A stretch of DNA of 64,000 nt, from contig CM019697.1 of NCBI GenBank assembly GCA_009760885.1, positions 29,442,710 through 29,506,709 of the forward strand, read 5' to 3'. This DNA is from Achatina immaculata (taxonomy: Eukaryota > Mollusca > Gastropoda > Stylommatophora > Achatinidae). Positions 20,515 to 31,565 of the stretch are shown here, in pieces (position 1 is the first letter of the stretch; each line of letters opens with the position of its first letter). The notes beneath the pieces were generated by a model. It was not told the origin of the DNA, made no database searches, and saw only the letters and a program-made list of their open reading frames with translations. A program made the translations under genes and the position numbers.

Positions 20515-21483
20515 CTGGCACTGCTGGCGAGATTCTTCGGATGCTGCGCATGGAGTGAAACTCTTCCTGGCCAGTGAAGAAAATGCAAAAAAGAAATTAG
20601 GGTTGCTGTGCAGCGCCGATGTGAAAAGGTGATGGAAAGTATAAAGTGAAGCTTAGTCGGTATGTCCAGTGGTCTCGCGGCGAGAGCTACTCATACCACG
20701 GCACCTCTGCTGTAGAGGTCGGCCATGTCCGACATACACCCATACTGGTGAAGTTTGCCTAAACCAGCTTAAACCAGGGGTGAAACTTGATGGCTACTCA
20801 TGTCACGGTACCTCCGCTCTAGAGGTCGTTCATGTTCTAAACACGCCTATACCGGGATAATATGCCTAAACCAACTCAACCCAGGGGTGAAACTTACTAG
20901 TGGCAAGGATTCATCTTGGACAAAGCTCCGTCCTGGTCACAACTAGGAAGGGTAGTGGTCACGACCACAAAATGCTGAAGTTAGAGATACTGGACCAGTG
21001 CAGTCAAGATAGGTAACTACCTCTCACCCGGTGGGGATGTATGCTTATCCTAATCATGCTGAGGTTTTCCAGTGAGAAAGTCCAATGGACTGGGTGGGCA
21101 ACCACCTCTCACCCGGTGGGGATACACAGGTATCCCAAAACACATCGAGGTTTTCCAGTGAGAAAGTCCAGCTCTAGGCTTAATGGGCAACCACCTCTCA
21201 CCCAGGTGGGATATACTGATATCCAAAACACGTCGAGGTTTTCTGGTGAGAAAGTCCAACTCAAGACTAAACTGGTGCAACGAAAACCACGGTGTCAAGC
21301 ATTCCCGCTTCTGAGACCCACCAAGAAAACAGGCTCAAGCCCTGCGATACCCTGAACCTCTTGTGGTCCTTTCGTGGATCTTGTGTGGTCCTTTCAGGGA
21401 CCACGGGACCTATCAAGGACCACAGGAGTAAATTTAGGAGGATCACAGGGAGGTCTTGGTGGTAGAAGCGAACGAAGAAGAAG
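20515..21483 (+). mobile_element. N element copy 1 (non-autonomous, GAA tail)
   Basis: A 969-bp 5'-truncated copy of the N retroposon. The flanking duplication is ACTGCCATG (20506-20514 and 21484-21492). Inside are two ~107-bp units (each with TAGAGGTCG, then CCTAAACCA and CAGGGGTGAAACTT) and three ~73-bp units (each with CACCTCTCACCC and GAGAAAGTCCA). A unique 3' part ends GCGAACGAAGAAGAAG. No open frame of note. The tail matches the 3' end of LINE-I (GCGAACGAAGAAG). Confidence 0.85.
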
Positions 21484-21754
21484 ACTGCCATGTTGTTTTA
21501 CCAGGAAAGGATGTGTGCCTGTTTTTAATGTTTCCGGTAATTTAAAATTTTAACTTGTGACACAGAAAAAGACTATAACTAATTTTATAGTTAAATTTTA
21601 TTTAAGGCCTTTAAATGGCTCATGGCTGGTTAAAAGTTAATATTATACCCTGGACTGTGTTTCCAGTTTCTTTTACTCATGAATCTGTTTTGTTGGAGTC
21701 TGTTAACACATAGTGATATTTTACAGAGAACATTCAGATATTGCTCTTTTTTTC

Positions 21755-22185
21755 TGTACAGTGTGGTGATATCCACCCTCATTTGTGCATGCGAAAGCTG
21801 GAAAACAACTAAAGAAATAGACAAGAAGTTAGACTCTGAAAATAAATGCCTAAGAAAAATACTTGGTATAAACTGCAATGAATTAAAAAACAATGCAGAA
21901 ATAAGAGAGATGAGTGAACAACCTATCTCATTGGTGATCAGAAAAAGATATTTTGGTCACATGATGAGAAGTAACAATCAGATAATCCCAAAACAAGTGG
22001 AAGAAAAATAGGTTGACCATGTGAAACTCCTAAGAGGACATTGTTAAGAAAGGCCAAATTAGTATGCATAAAATCCCTTGATAAGGTTGAGAAGCTTGCT
22101 GAAAACAGGAAAACTTGTCGAAGTACCTTGCAAGCCACATGTGACTTTAATAGGAAGGATGTAAGATGGTGGTATTAGGAAGTCC
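21755..22185 (+). mobile_element. LINE-C 3' fragment
   Basis: It begins GTGATATCCACCCTCATTTG, continues through the C-terminal block (CLRKILGINCNELKNNAE, 21848-21901) and RYFGHMMRSNNQ (21946-21981), and ends GGAAGGATGTAAGATGG. One stop and a frame change separate the blocks. 5'-truncated. Confidence 0.8.
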
Positions 22186-22189
22186 AGGT

Positions 22190-23495
22190 CCCATTTCATA
22201 TAAATACTATTATTAAAATAACAATTATAACTATTTTGATCTTAGAAGACTGTTTTGGGGTAGGTAAATTTTTTTTTTAGTACTGAGATGATTGTCTCGT
22301 GATTGTTCCATCACTTTTTGATTGGCATAACTGGCAATAATACTGAACTTGTGTTACAAGGTCCAGCCGGAGTATGCTTGCTTTATCTGTCTTTAGTTTT
22401 GATCTGAGTTTCCTCATCAAAATGTGCAGCAGCCATATGCAAGATCACTGTCCTTCTGGTCTGGTCTTTCATCACCACTTCTCAGTCCGTGTGACTAATG
22501 GACAAATCCTTCATGAATGTCCTCCTGAGATTATTTTATTATAATTTTAATCTGCATCAAGGCCTCTTTCTCATCAGAAGTTTAGCGTACAATCTTTGAT
22601 TTAATGATGTTGTCATCATCTGTTCTTGTAAATATACAGAAAAAAAAATTCACACTTCTGTGCCAGGGATTTGAGTGGTCCAGTGAGGTGTAGTGTCCAT
22701 CTATTCAGGCAAGACTGGTCCAAAACCCATCAGGTTTATGCATCCCGAAATTTCCTTGGTATTGTCTGTTCCCTACTAATGTGTGATTTTTTTTAGATAA
22801 CTTTTAAGAGTATAATGTCCAATCTGCATGCTGTGTGCTATAAAGATCTGGCATGTGCAAAAATAGCAAAGACTGGACCTAACACAATCTTAATGATTAA
22901 ACATTCAAGCACTTTTGAAAAAACAGACAGCTGTCTATAGTGTTATGGACATGAGAATACAATCTTTCAGTGGCACACAGCTGTCAGTGTATTAAGGAAA
23001 ATAGTTACACTAAACCAATCTTGTATATAGGACTGACAGAGGACAAACATGAAACTCTGCACCGTCTTTAATATTTTAATATAAGTCACAGAAATATTTT
23101 TTTTTACTGAGACCAAAAAACTCCTGAAGTGAGTCACCCTGAGGCTTTTCATATATCTTCTCCTGTTGTACCTACCAGATCAGTTGTTTACATGTAACTG
23201 AGAGCTTTATGTGGGAAAAAAGTTACTGAAACTTTCAGGATATGAAAAATTGGTGAATTAGCTATCTCAGATAGATCACTAAGTTAGTCATTTCTTTTTG
23301 CATTATATTTTTGGTTGGCTACAGCTAATTAAGCAAAAATAAAGGTGTTCTCCATTCCTTCTTTCAACTGTATTGTTGATTCAACTATTTTCTTGATTTT
23401 GATATGAACATCCGAAATTTTCTCTAATATGGTGTCTTTCATGTGTGCAGGATAATCTACTGTGTCGCTTCATGCAGCTAAATATTAAGAAGCAA
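22190..23495. other. Non-coding stretch, nothing recognised
   Basis: No exon with convincing splice signals, RNA gene or repeat family was recognised over these 1.3 kb. The sequence is AT-rich intergenic-type DNA downstream of UTP3. Confidence 0.4.
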
Positions 23496-23499
23496 TCTC

Positions 23500-23640
23500 C
23501 TTAACCATTGTCAAGAGAAGCCAGTTTAGTGGGCATAACATCCCTGTTGAAAGACTCGCTGAGAACAGAAAAACTTGGCAAACAACTATGCGAGCCCTAT
23601 GTGATGTTTAACGGCACAGGAAGGATGTAAGATGTAAGAA
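23500..23640 (+). mobile_element. LINE-C terminal 140 bp
   Basis: The extreme 3' end of LINE-C: GAAGCCAGTTTAGTGGGCAT, then AACAACTATGCGAGCCCTAT and GGAAGGATGTAAGATGTAAG. It is close to the ends at 12180-12320 and 24245-24400. Confidence 0.75.
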
Positions 23641-24244
23641 TCTTCTTAACGTAAGTATCAGGTCTTACAGCTGGAATGCTTATACACATTCATTTTTTGA
23701 GGCAGAAAATTTTTTGAAAAAAAAATTATGTTAATCACAAATCACAAAATAAAGCAGAAACATTTTTCCATCACAGAATGCACTCAAATCTTCGTCACTG
23801 CAAGTATCAGACATAATAAGATTCAGAAATCATGCATACAATTCTCTGTCGCTGCAAGTGTCAGCATTTAAAAAAGCTGCATCATCTTCAGCTCCATCCA
23901 GAGCACTGCTAATACTGCATTTCTTAAAAGATTTAATGACTGCCTCCTGCTTGATTCCATTTCAAGATGTAATGACCCATCTGACCTATGAAGGTTTAAA
24001 GAGAGAACTATGTTTATGCTGTATCACTGCTAAATTAATTCATTCAAGATTTTTTTTTAAAAAGAATGGTAAATGTTTTTACTAAAAATACCATAAAAGC
24101 AACAAAAAAAAAAAACTTTTCAAAATATGTAAAATTTATGTTAAAAGTATAAAATGTCAAAAATTTAGTTGAAAAGAAATTTCTGTTAATTTTTCAAGTC
24201 TTTTTTTTATTCTCTGAGAAAAGATCAGTCTTATTTAAACTGGG

Positions 24245-24545
24245 GTTCTTCCCATGCTGTTAAACATCACATAGGGCTCGCATAGTTGTTTGCCAAGTTT
24301 TCCTGTTTTCTGCGAGTTTTTTCATCTTCATCAAGGAATGTTATGACCACTAAACTGGCTTCTCTTAACAATGTCTTCTTTAGGGTTTCACATGGTCAAC
24401 CTCTTCTTCAGCCTGTTGTGCTCCACTTGATAGCTTGTTTTGGTATTCTCTGATTGTTTCTTCTCAATAACATGGTTGTTTGCTCATCTGTCTTATCTCT
24501 GTGTTGTTCTTAAATTCATTCCACTTTATACTCTCTCAGCACTTT
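24245..24545 (-). mobile_element. LINE-C 3' fragment, minus strand
   Basis: Inverse of the LINE-C 3' end, from TGTTAAACATCACATAGGGC at 24258 to the block equivalent to IKWNEFKNN near 24510-24535. It abuts the PLE on the right. Confidence 0.75.
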
Positions 24546-26003
24546 AGTCACATCTCCTCAGCATATCCAAAGCATCCCAGTCGTATCTTACTAATCCTTT
24601 GTCACCATCAGTATTCTTCTCACATCTTCTCACTTTACCACTAAGGAATATCTTAAATCCCTTAAATCTTTCATTAGCTTTTCCACCTCCTTCTTCCACA
24701 TACATCTAACACAGCCACTGAACTGGCTTTCACAATCTACAAAAAAGACGAGATTCGCCTCCCACATCCACTTTCTGAACTACTGTCTCTGCCACAAAAT
24801 AATTCCTAAAGGTTTTTCGTCATCTTTTCACCCTGCGGCCAGCACACTTCACGTGGTTGAACAAAGACTTCTGGATAAGATCGAAAAATTGCTCGCAGCT
24901 CAGAATGCGCTGTATCATTCAGAATCACAGACGCCTTTTGTCCAACCTCGATAGGGTAAAAGATAGCCTTGAACGCCGGCTTCACTCCCTACACATCAGA
25001 CAACCATGTTCTCCTTCTTATGAAACACATTATACACGTCACAGATCGCCATCTTTACTCATTCTGTGTCTTTGGCAAAGAACATAAACTTGTTAACTTG
25101 GTTAACTTCTACCACAGCCGGCCTCTTCTGCTTGTAGAGGTGATCCACCATCCAATCGGCCCCCCTCTTCTGCTACACCTGACCAACAGACTTTTATCTC
25201 ACTTGATCATCAGACTCCTTTAACACCTCCTGACCAACCTTCCCAGATTACACAGCATATTCAAGTTCTCACACCCGCACCCGTAGATGATTCCTCCTCA
25301 TCCTCCTCCAACCTCTAATGTAGTCTGTATTCCCCCTGACTTGCCCCTTTCTGGTGATGAAAAACTAGTTCTCACCAAAGGCCTTAAATTTATTCCTATC
25401 CACCCTCTGTGTGGTTGCTATTTTTTACTCAACCAACTGACATGAGACCCCGATAACCCATTTGCACGTTACGACCACCATAAATGTATCTGGACACCTT
25501 CCCTCGGGGCTTCCCAAGCTTTGGATCTGTATATTGATACGACGTGGCGTGAGATCCTTAACCTTTGACCACCAACACTTAGACATTTTAACTTAAATAA
25601 GGGAGAGTCCAGGGCATTGTCCAAACTCTGGCGTCGGAGAGACACAGTGATAAAACTAGTAGATAAAACAAAATCTCGTAGTTTGGAAAAAAGATTTATA
25701 CATTGCGGAAGGAATGTCCCAACTCAGCAATATAAAATTCTATGCCCCACGTAAAAACGATGCTACCCGTTCAAATAATGACATAGTAGAAGCAACCTTA
25801 AAGACTTTATTACAGAAGGTGGCCTCCCACCCCAAGCTCTTTCTCTTCACATTAAGGACAGTTGTTTAGGCACACCTACCTTCTATCTTCTATCTTCTTC
25901 CTAAAATCCACAAACCAGGTAACCCTGGATGTCCCATTGTATCAGCGTGTTGATGCCCCACTGAGCACAATTCTGACTTTTTGGACAGCATTTTTCAGCT
26001 GCT

Positions 26004-26014
26004 AGTACACAAAC
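26004..26014. repeat. Target-site duplication of RTE-A in the PLE (left)
   Basis: AGTACACAAAC, identical to 28271-28281 on the other side of the RTE-A copy. Joining the PLE flanks across one copy restores the Penelope RT reading (QLLVHK-LPSFLKDTN), which supports the call. Confidence 0.9.
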
Positions 26015-26768
26015 AAAGAAGTACGAAGAAACATAAGACAAAAAACAGTACATACAAGATTGTTGTGAAAGAATAGAAGTGTGGAAGAGATAGTGAAATG
26101 TTTAATGAAATGAAGACATTGACGAGAAATGTCACACCTAAGCTAAATGTAATTTGTGATGAGATGGGGAATACCCTGACAAAGACAGAGGAAATTCTAG
26201 AAAGATGGAAGGAATATTGCAAAAGAATGTATGAAACAACCGACTGTGGAAGCAGAAATCAACAGTGTGAATTATTATTGGAGGAGAAAGAACCCGAACC
26301 GACAATGGAAGAAGTTTTATGGGCAATAAAGAATCTGAAAAATGGTAAATCACCAGGATGTGATGAGATAACAGCTGAATTTATTAAAGCAGGAGGAAAG
26401 GAGTGTGCAACAATCTATCATGCACTATGTAAAAAGATATGGCATTCAGGTGTTTGGCCAAAAGAATGGAAAAGAACTGTATTCATACCACTGCCATAAA
26501 AGGGTAACCTGAAATTATGCACCAACTACAGAACTGTTCGAAAGAAAATAGAAGAAGAAGTCAATATGGTCCAAGCTGGTTTCAGGCAAGGAAGAGGATC
26601 AAGAGATCATATATTCAATCTAAGATTAATAATAGAGAAATGCAGAGAGTTTAATGTGAATCTATATTTATCCTTTATAGACTAGTCAAAGGCATTTGAT
26701 TGTGTACAACACCAGAAACTTTGGGAAATAATGGAAAAAATGGGATTTCCAACACATTTGATACAATT

Positions 26769-27276
26769 CTCAAATTGGAGAAGTACAATGATCTGGTCAA
26801 GCAACTGAGGCAGGGGGCAGGAATCAGGGCAAAAGTGATAGCTGTAGAAGTGGGAGCAAGAGGATTCATAGCAACATCAGCATATGATCTATGTAAGCAA
26901 CTGGGCATAAAGGGACGAGCAAGGGCATTGAGAAGCCTTTCAGAAACAGCAGAAAAGGCCTCATGCTGGCTGTGGAGTATGCGAAACAAGCATTGGGAGC
27001 ATAAGTAATTTCATTTGCCACAACCAATACCAGTCCTCCATAGCTAAATCGCTAAAGACGTGTGGCAACTGGAAGATCATGGGTTCGATCCCGGGACCGA
27101 AAAAAAGCAACAACTCACAAGACCTCTGGGAGTCATGACCCAGAGGGGCCCACCCCCCTTAGAGTGTCAGGAGTTTAAAGGGCCGAAACACTTGTCTGAG
27201 GGGGGGTACTTCCTCTGATGATCTGAAGGAGTTGTGTTGTTGTTCTGCTCTCTACAGTAGAGAGTTTCCTGCATAT
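26769..27276 (+). mobile_element. LINE-X insertion with tRNA-like 3' UTR
   Basis: About 508 bp interrupt the RTE-A copy; the RTE-A sequence at 37080-37105 is continuous across the same point (ACAATT then AACATCACTG). The insert first encodes a C-terminal piece, LEKYNDLVKQLRQGAGIRAK then VIAVEVGARGFIATSAYDLC, ending KHWEHK* at 27008. That style recalls the C-terminus of L1/Tx1-type or similar LINEs, but I cannot name the clade. A tRNA-like segment follows (27037-27100), then a 3' tail ending CTGCAT. The last ~115 bp recur at 51494-51608. No clear target duplication was seen. Confidence 0.7.
27037..27100 (+). repeat. tRNA-like segment with A and B boxes
   Basis: TAGCTAAATCGC at 27041-27052 resembles an internal A box, and GGTTCGATCCC at 27082-27092 is a near-perfect B box, spaced about 30 bp apart as in tRNA genes and tRNA-derived SINEs. 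The flanks do not form a full acceptor stem, so it is not a functional tRNA gene. It lies between the end of a LINE frame and the LINE-X tail. Confidence 0.6.
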
Positions 27277-27373
27277 AACATCACTGCTGTATCTAGACCA
27301 ACAAGCAGCAGTAAGAATAAATGGTGAAATAAGTTGGTTTGACATAAAACAAGGGGTCCGTCAGGGGTGCATA

Positions 27374-28267
27374 TTGTCACCCTACTTATTTAACTTGTAT
27401 ACTGAAAATATAATGAGGAATGTTAGAGAAGATGTAGACAAAGAATATTACGATGCCATAACAGTTGGAGGTTATGAAATACCAGAGATTAGATATGCTG
27501 ATGACACAGTATTGCTGTCCACAACACAAAAAGGAATGGAAAAACTAATTATGTCAGTCTGCAAGAACAGTGAAGAGCAGAACCTCTATCTTAATGCAAA
27601 GAAAACTAAATTGATGACAACTGACAAAACAAACAAGGCAACTGAAATATGTATCAATGAGGAAAAACTGGAAGAAGTGGAGAGTTTTGAATATCTTGGA
27701 TCGCTACTAACTAATAATGGAGATACAATGAGAGAAATTAAAAGGAGGACATCTATCGCTCTTCAGAAAGTAAAACAAATAAAGAATCTGTGGAGAGGAG
27801 CAGACAGAACCACAAAAATAAGATTTTTAAGGGCATGCATCTTTCCCATAGCAACATATGCCTGTGAGACCTGGACACTTAACAAAACAGCTGAGAAACA
27901 CATAAATGCCTTTGAATGTAAATGCTACAGAAGAGTTCTTCAAATGTCATTGACACAAAAAAGAACAAATATATCTATAGTACAAGAGCTTAATATTGAA
28001 GAAGGCTGGCTAGTGAAGAGGATTAAAGAGAGAAAACTTAAATATTTTGGACACATTAAACGTCATGATAATTTAGAGAAGACCGTATTGGAAGGATACA
28101 TAATGGGAAAAAGAAAAAGAGGAAGACCAAGACGAAGATGGCTGCAAGACATCGTTGACGATCTGGAATTGGATGCAACAGCAGCAGGCCATCTTGCTCA
28201 CAACCGAGAGGCCTACAGGAGTGCTGTTTGGGAAGCAAAGTTCCGCAAGGGACATGCAAATGAATGA
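27374..28267 (+). CDS. RTE-A reverse transcriptase C-terminal half
   Basis: An intact 297-residue frame. It holds CILSPYLFNLYTENIMRNVR at the start (the QGCILSP motif spans the beginning) and the catalytic motif IRYADDTVLLSTTQKGMEKL (about residues 38-57). The thumb is VESFEYLGSLLTNNGDTMRE. The C-terminal domain reads TYACETWTLNKTAEKHINAF, NIEEGWLVKRIKERKLKYFG and KRKRGRPRRRWLQDIVDD. The same architecture is found in BovB-type RTE LINEs. The frame is open to its natural stop, so this part has drifted little. It is the best RTE-A C-terminus in the window. Confidence 0.85.
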   Translation: MSPYLFNLYTENIMRNVREDVDKEYYDAITVGGYEIPEIRYADDTVLLSTTQKGMEKLIMSVCKNSEEQNLYLNAKKTKLMTTDKTNKATEICINEEKLEEVESFEYLGSLLTNNGDTMREIKRRTSIALQKVKQIKNLWRGADRTTKIRFLRACIFPIATYACETWTLNKTAEKHINAFECKCYRRVLQMSLTQKRTNISIVQELNIEEGWLVKRIKERKLKYFGHIKRHDNLEKTVLEGYIMGKRKRGRPRRRWLQDIVDDLELDATAAGHLAHNREAYRSAVWEAKFRKGHANE

Positions 28268-29212
28268 ATGAGTACACAAACTACCCTCCTTTTTGAAAGA
28301 TACCAACCACGCCTTAACAACTTTTGATATGATCATACGCTCTCAACGCCACATCTATCACATCTTTCTCCTTGATGTCTGCTCCCTATACACTGCTTTC
28401 CCCCATGAGGATGAGCACTCCACTATTTTCTCAACAAAGACCCTCACCCCACCACTAACACTGACACCATAATCAGACTTACACAGCTAGTATGAAACCT
28501 AAATTCTTTCTAATTCAACGGCAAATACTTCGAGCAAATAAGTGGTGTTGCCATGGTAACGAAAATAGGTCCCAGTTATGCATGTCTATTTTATGGGCTT
28601 TCCGGAAGTCAAATTATGGGAGACCTACACTGGCAGACTTCCAGAATTCTCTAAAAGGTACATCGTTGATGGCATTAGAGTCACAAGTATGCCACAGGAA
28701 GAGCTAAAAAAAATTATTGAATTCGCCAACTCACTTAATAATAACATAAAATTCACTTATGAAATTTCTGACAAGTCTCAACTTTTTAGACATTAAAATT
28801 TCTTTTGGCACAAACAGGCTTGTCACCTCTGTATTTTACAAGCCCACCAACAGCCACACCTATTTGCTTTACACCTCCTCCATCCCTTACTCCCAACTCC
28901 TCCATCTTTGCCGCATATGTCAGGATAATTTGGACTTTATAGATCAGTCCAACTAGTTATTAGAATTTTTCCGTCATCGCCACTGCCCAGAAAAGGTCCT
29001 TCTTGAAGCCTTCAACTGTATTCAACTAGTGAGCCGCAAAGAAGTATTCAGGAAAAAGCTTTTTACTTTATCTGACAGAGTTAAGTTAGTACTGCCTTTC
29101 CACCCACATGATCAGATGGTTAAGAAAATTCTTTATTGTCATCTGCTGCTAATCTGACTCGATCCTGACACTTGCAATATTTTCTCTGATCAACCCCTGT
29201 TGGCATATAAAC

Positions 29213-29713
29213 ATGAGCCAAACCTTAAAGACATGCCTTGTTCACAGCCACTTGAAGCAGAGCCTTACATATGTTGGCACCAGAAAATGTAACCATCCCC
29301 GCTGCATTACCTGTCTGGTAGTCTGGGAAATGAAAACAATCACCTTTCCCAAAACTACCCTCACTCATCATGAGGGATTCACATGCGAGTCCTGTAATGT
29401 GATATATGTCATCGTTTGCACAAGATGCAGGATAACATATATTGGTTAGACTGGCTTCATATTAGGGAACTGCATGCAAAAACATCTGTATGACATCGCC
29501 CAGCATGCTTCAAAGCTAGTCCCAGATCATTTCAATGGCTCCAACCACAGAGGCAAATCTGATTTTCTGGTAACAGCCATCAAACAATGTCGCACAAATA
29601 ACACAAGCCGCCTGGTGCTTGAGAACCGCTGCATTCAAAATTATGGGACACTGGAGCCACATGGGTTAAACTCGCTGTTCAGTTACACTTACCATTCTCC
29701 TCAATCATCGTAG
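29213..29713 (+). pseudogene. GIY-YIG endonuclease domain of the PLE
   Basis: The frame begins with a cysteine-rich linker (CNHPRCITC, then CESCNVIYVIVCTRC, 29285-29430) and reaches RITYIG at 29432-29446. There an in-frame TAG at 29447-29449 replaces the codon that should give the Glu of YIGET. Reading past it continues TGFILGNCMQKHL, then FNGSNHRGKSDFLVTAIKQ and LENRCIQNYGTLEPHGLN. This is the usual GIY-YIG layout of Penelope-like elements: cysteine knuckle, GIY-YIG core, His-rich middle and a conserved Glu near the end. One stop codon is the main lesion in the domain. Confidence 0.85.
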
Positions 29714-30189
29714 TACCTCTCCACTAAGCTCCACCCACTTCTTACTTGTCACACATAGTTCAAAACCTCCTCACAGCATCACTTTGCAACCCCTCTTCCC
29801 TAATCATCTATTTCACCTTCTCCTGGCTAGGCCAACATTGTATCACTCTCTCTCCCCTCCCCGGTTCCCCATCCACCACCCCCAGTTACAACCCACCGAC
29901 CACATATCACAGGTCTCCACTTAAACAGTCTCCACATTCTACTACATCCATTCCTGACACACACCGCCGGACAAGCCACATCTTACAATTTACAGCTAAG
30001 TATTCTATTTAATTTTTTTTTTTTTTACTATTAGTAGTATCCATGTGAATTTATATTTTATCTCCTCTCTCTATTTCTTCATCCTGTATGTTTTTGTATG
30101 ATTAAGGCTCACGCCAAAACATCACAACTTGTAGTCGTTAAGTAATAAAGCTGCTCCTACTTTTTTCCTAGTTTTTACACTTTTATACC

Positions 30190-31016
30190 AAGTATTTTCC
30201 TGAGGCATTCGTTTTCAAAAGAGTCTAATTTCTTGTCTATTTCTTTAGTTGATTTCTAGCTTTTGCACGCACAAATGAGGGTGGATATCACATCTGTAAC
30301 TTGATTTTTGTGCTTTAACTTTTGAATTCCATATATTCTCAAGATTTTTGAAGGACAATGCTGCTTTTGCAATCCTAACTTCCTTTCTGATGTCACCATC
30401 CAGGTCTATGTAGTGCCAAAGTATGCAAATTGGTTTACTTCATCAACAGCTGTTCCTTCTACATATATTTTTCATTCTTGATTAATGAGAATACAGCATC
30501 TTTTCATTATAAAGTCTATAGCAATTCCAAAAAGCAAGGGAGATAATATACATCCTTATTTCATGCCTGTTTCAATCTGAAACCATTCGCTGATTCCTTC
30601 TTCTGTCTTGACTGCACAAACATATCCATTGTAGAGATCTCTAATGATGTTGACAATTTTAGATGGTATTCCATATATTCTTAAAATTCTCCACAATGAA
30701 TCTCTGTGTATGCAATCAAATGCCTTTTTAAAGTCTATAAAGTTCAGGATTAATGGTTTTTGCTTTTCAATATGTTCTTCAAGTATTATTCTCAGAGTAA
30801 AGATCTGGTTGAGACAGCTTCTCCCTTTTCGAAATCATACCTGTTCTTCTCTCATTGCAGTATCCACTACATCCTTAATTCTATCCAGAATCAGTTTACA
30901 AAACACCTTTGACACAACTGATAGTAAGATTACACCCCTACAGTTATTGCAGTCAATTAGATTGCCGTTTTGGGTATTTTAACAATGATTGCTTGTTTCC
31001 ATTTAGAAGGGACCTT
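30190..31016 (-). mobile_element. LINE-C fragment, minus strand
   Basis: Inverse LINE-C covering RT to the thumb. The 30240-30400 block corresponds to 11730-11960 of the plus-strand copy. Near 30545-30570 lies the QGCI region and near 30690-30750 FKKAFDCIHR-like sequence. Near 30810-30850 lies the EEQ-x-GFRKGRS region. It ends on the right inside a perfect inverted repeat. Confidence 0.75.
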
Positions 31017-31066
31017 TTCTTCTTTCCAGATTTTATTAATGAAGAAAAGGTCCCTTCTAAATGGAA
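30997..31066. repeat. Perfect 26-bp inverted repeat at a LINE junction
   Basis: Arms 30997-31022 and 31041-31066 are exact inverse copies over 26 bp (core GAAGGGACCTTTTC), separated by 18 bp. They join the LINE-C fragment on the left to the LINE-D fragment on the right. A partial copy of the arm sequence (TTTCTAAATGGAAACAAGGA) appears again at 31574-31593. Confidence 0.9.
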
Positions 31067-31565
31067 TCAATCAATCAAGTGCCATGCCATGTGGCATAGG
31101 TGATCATTTTTCTCCACAATTCCTTGTCTTGATTATGAGATCCACCGGTGACTTTCTTCCTAGCCACACTGACAGGCCATCCAGTAACTTCTCTCTGTCT
31201 TCCTCTGTCTCTTCTTCCCTTAATTTTTCCATTTGCCACAATGTGTTCCAATTTTCCTCTTCTCAGAAAATGTCCTACAAATCTCGCTTGTCTGCCTCTG
31301 ATCTTTGCTGTAATTTGCCTTTTAACTCCAGCTTTTTAAGACTTCTTCACTGATTTTCTTAGCTGTCCATGGTACCTTCAATATCCTTCTTATGAAACAC
31401 ATTTCCATGGCTTCCATTTCTCACTGTACTCTCTTATTCATGGACCATGCTTCACATCCATAAAACAAAACTGGCTCGATGTAACATTTAAGTACTCGGA
31501 ATCTTGTTTCCATTGATATGGATCTGTTGCACAAGATGTTTCTCATTTTCTGGAATGCTGACTTG
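31067..31565 (-). mobile_element. LINE-D C-terminal fragment, minus strand
   Basis: Minus-strand blocks read MRNILCNRSISMETRFRVLK (near 31500-31545), YIEPVLFYGCEAWSMNKRVQ (near 31425-31485) and FIRRILKVPWTAKKISEEVL (near 31345-31405). A GRKSPVD-type region lies near 31140-31165. This is the C-terminal domain of an RTE-like LINE related to the copies at 54215-54600 and 60290-61500. Confidence 0.7.

Larger units (their letters stand above)
26015..28270 (+). mobile_element. RTE-A copy inserted in the PLE
   Basis: A 5'-truncated RTE-A, 2.26 kb including a later LINE-X insertion at 26769-27276. It starts in the pre-RT region near 26090 (MKTLTRNVTPKLNVICDEMG), has RT fingers (LKNGKSPGCDEITAEFIKAG, 26331-26390; QAGFRQGRGSRDHIFNLRLI, 26572-26632 with a frame change) and the catalytic YADDTVLL (27496-27519). 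It ends GHANE* with tail TGAATGAATG (28259-28270). It has the identical 11-bp duplication on both sides. The RTE endonuclease half is absent. Confidence 0.9.
24560..30185 (+). mobile_element. Penelope-like element (PLE), split by RTE-A
   Basis: A decayed Penelope-like retroelement on the plus strand. Blocks in order: an N-terminal region (ASTLHVVEQRLLDKIEKLLA, near 24845-24900), RT fingers (LPKIHKPGNPGCPIVSAC, 25896-25950), then an 11-bp target duplication and the RTE-A insertion 26015-28270. RT continues with FLLDVCSLYTAFPHEDE (28365-28415), PEFSKRYIVDGIRVTS (28640-28690) and FLDIKISFGTNRLVTSVFYK (28790-28840). The GIY-YIG nuclease is at 29270-29700. The catalytic motif is YIVD where YIDD is expected. 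The 3' end (30020-30180) contains a decayed hammerhead-like core and recurs at 19290, 59480 and 63365. Many stops show that it is inactive. Confidence 0.85.

Noticed and set aside
27037..27100. A functional tRNA gene
   Set aside because: A and B boxes are present but no acceptor or anticodon stems close properly, and it is embedded in a LINE-like 3' region.
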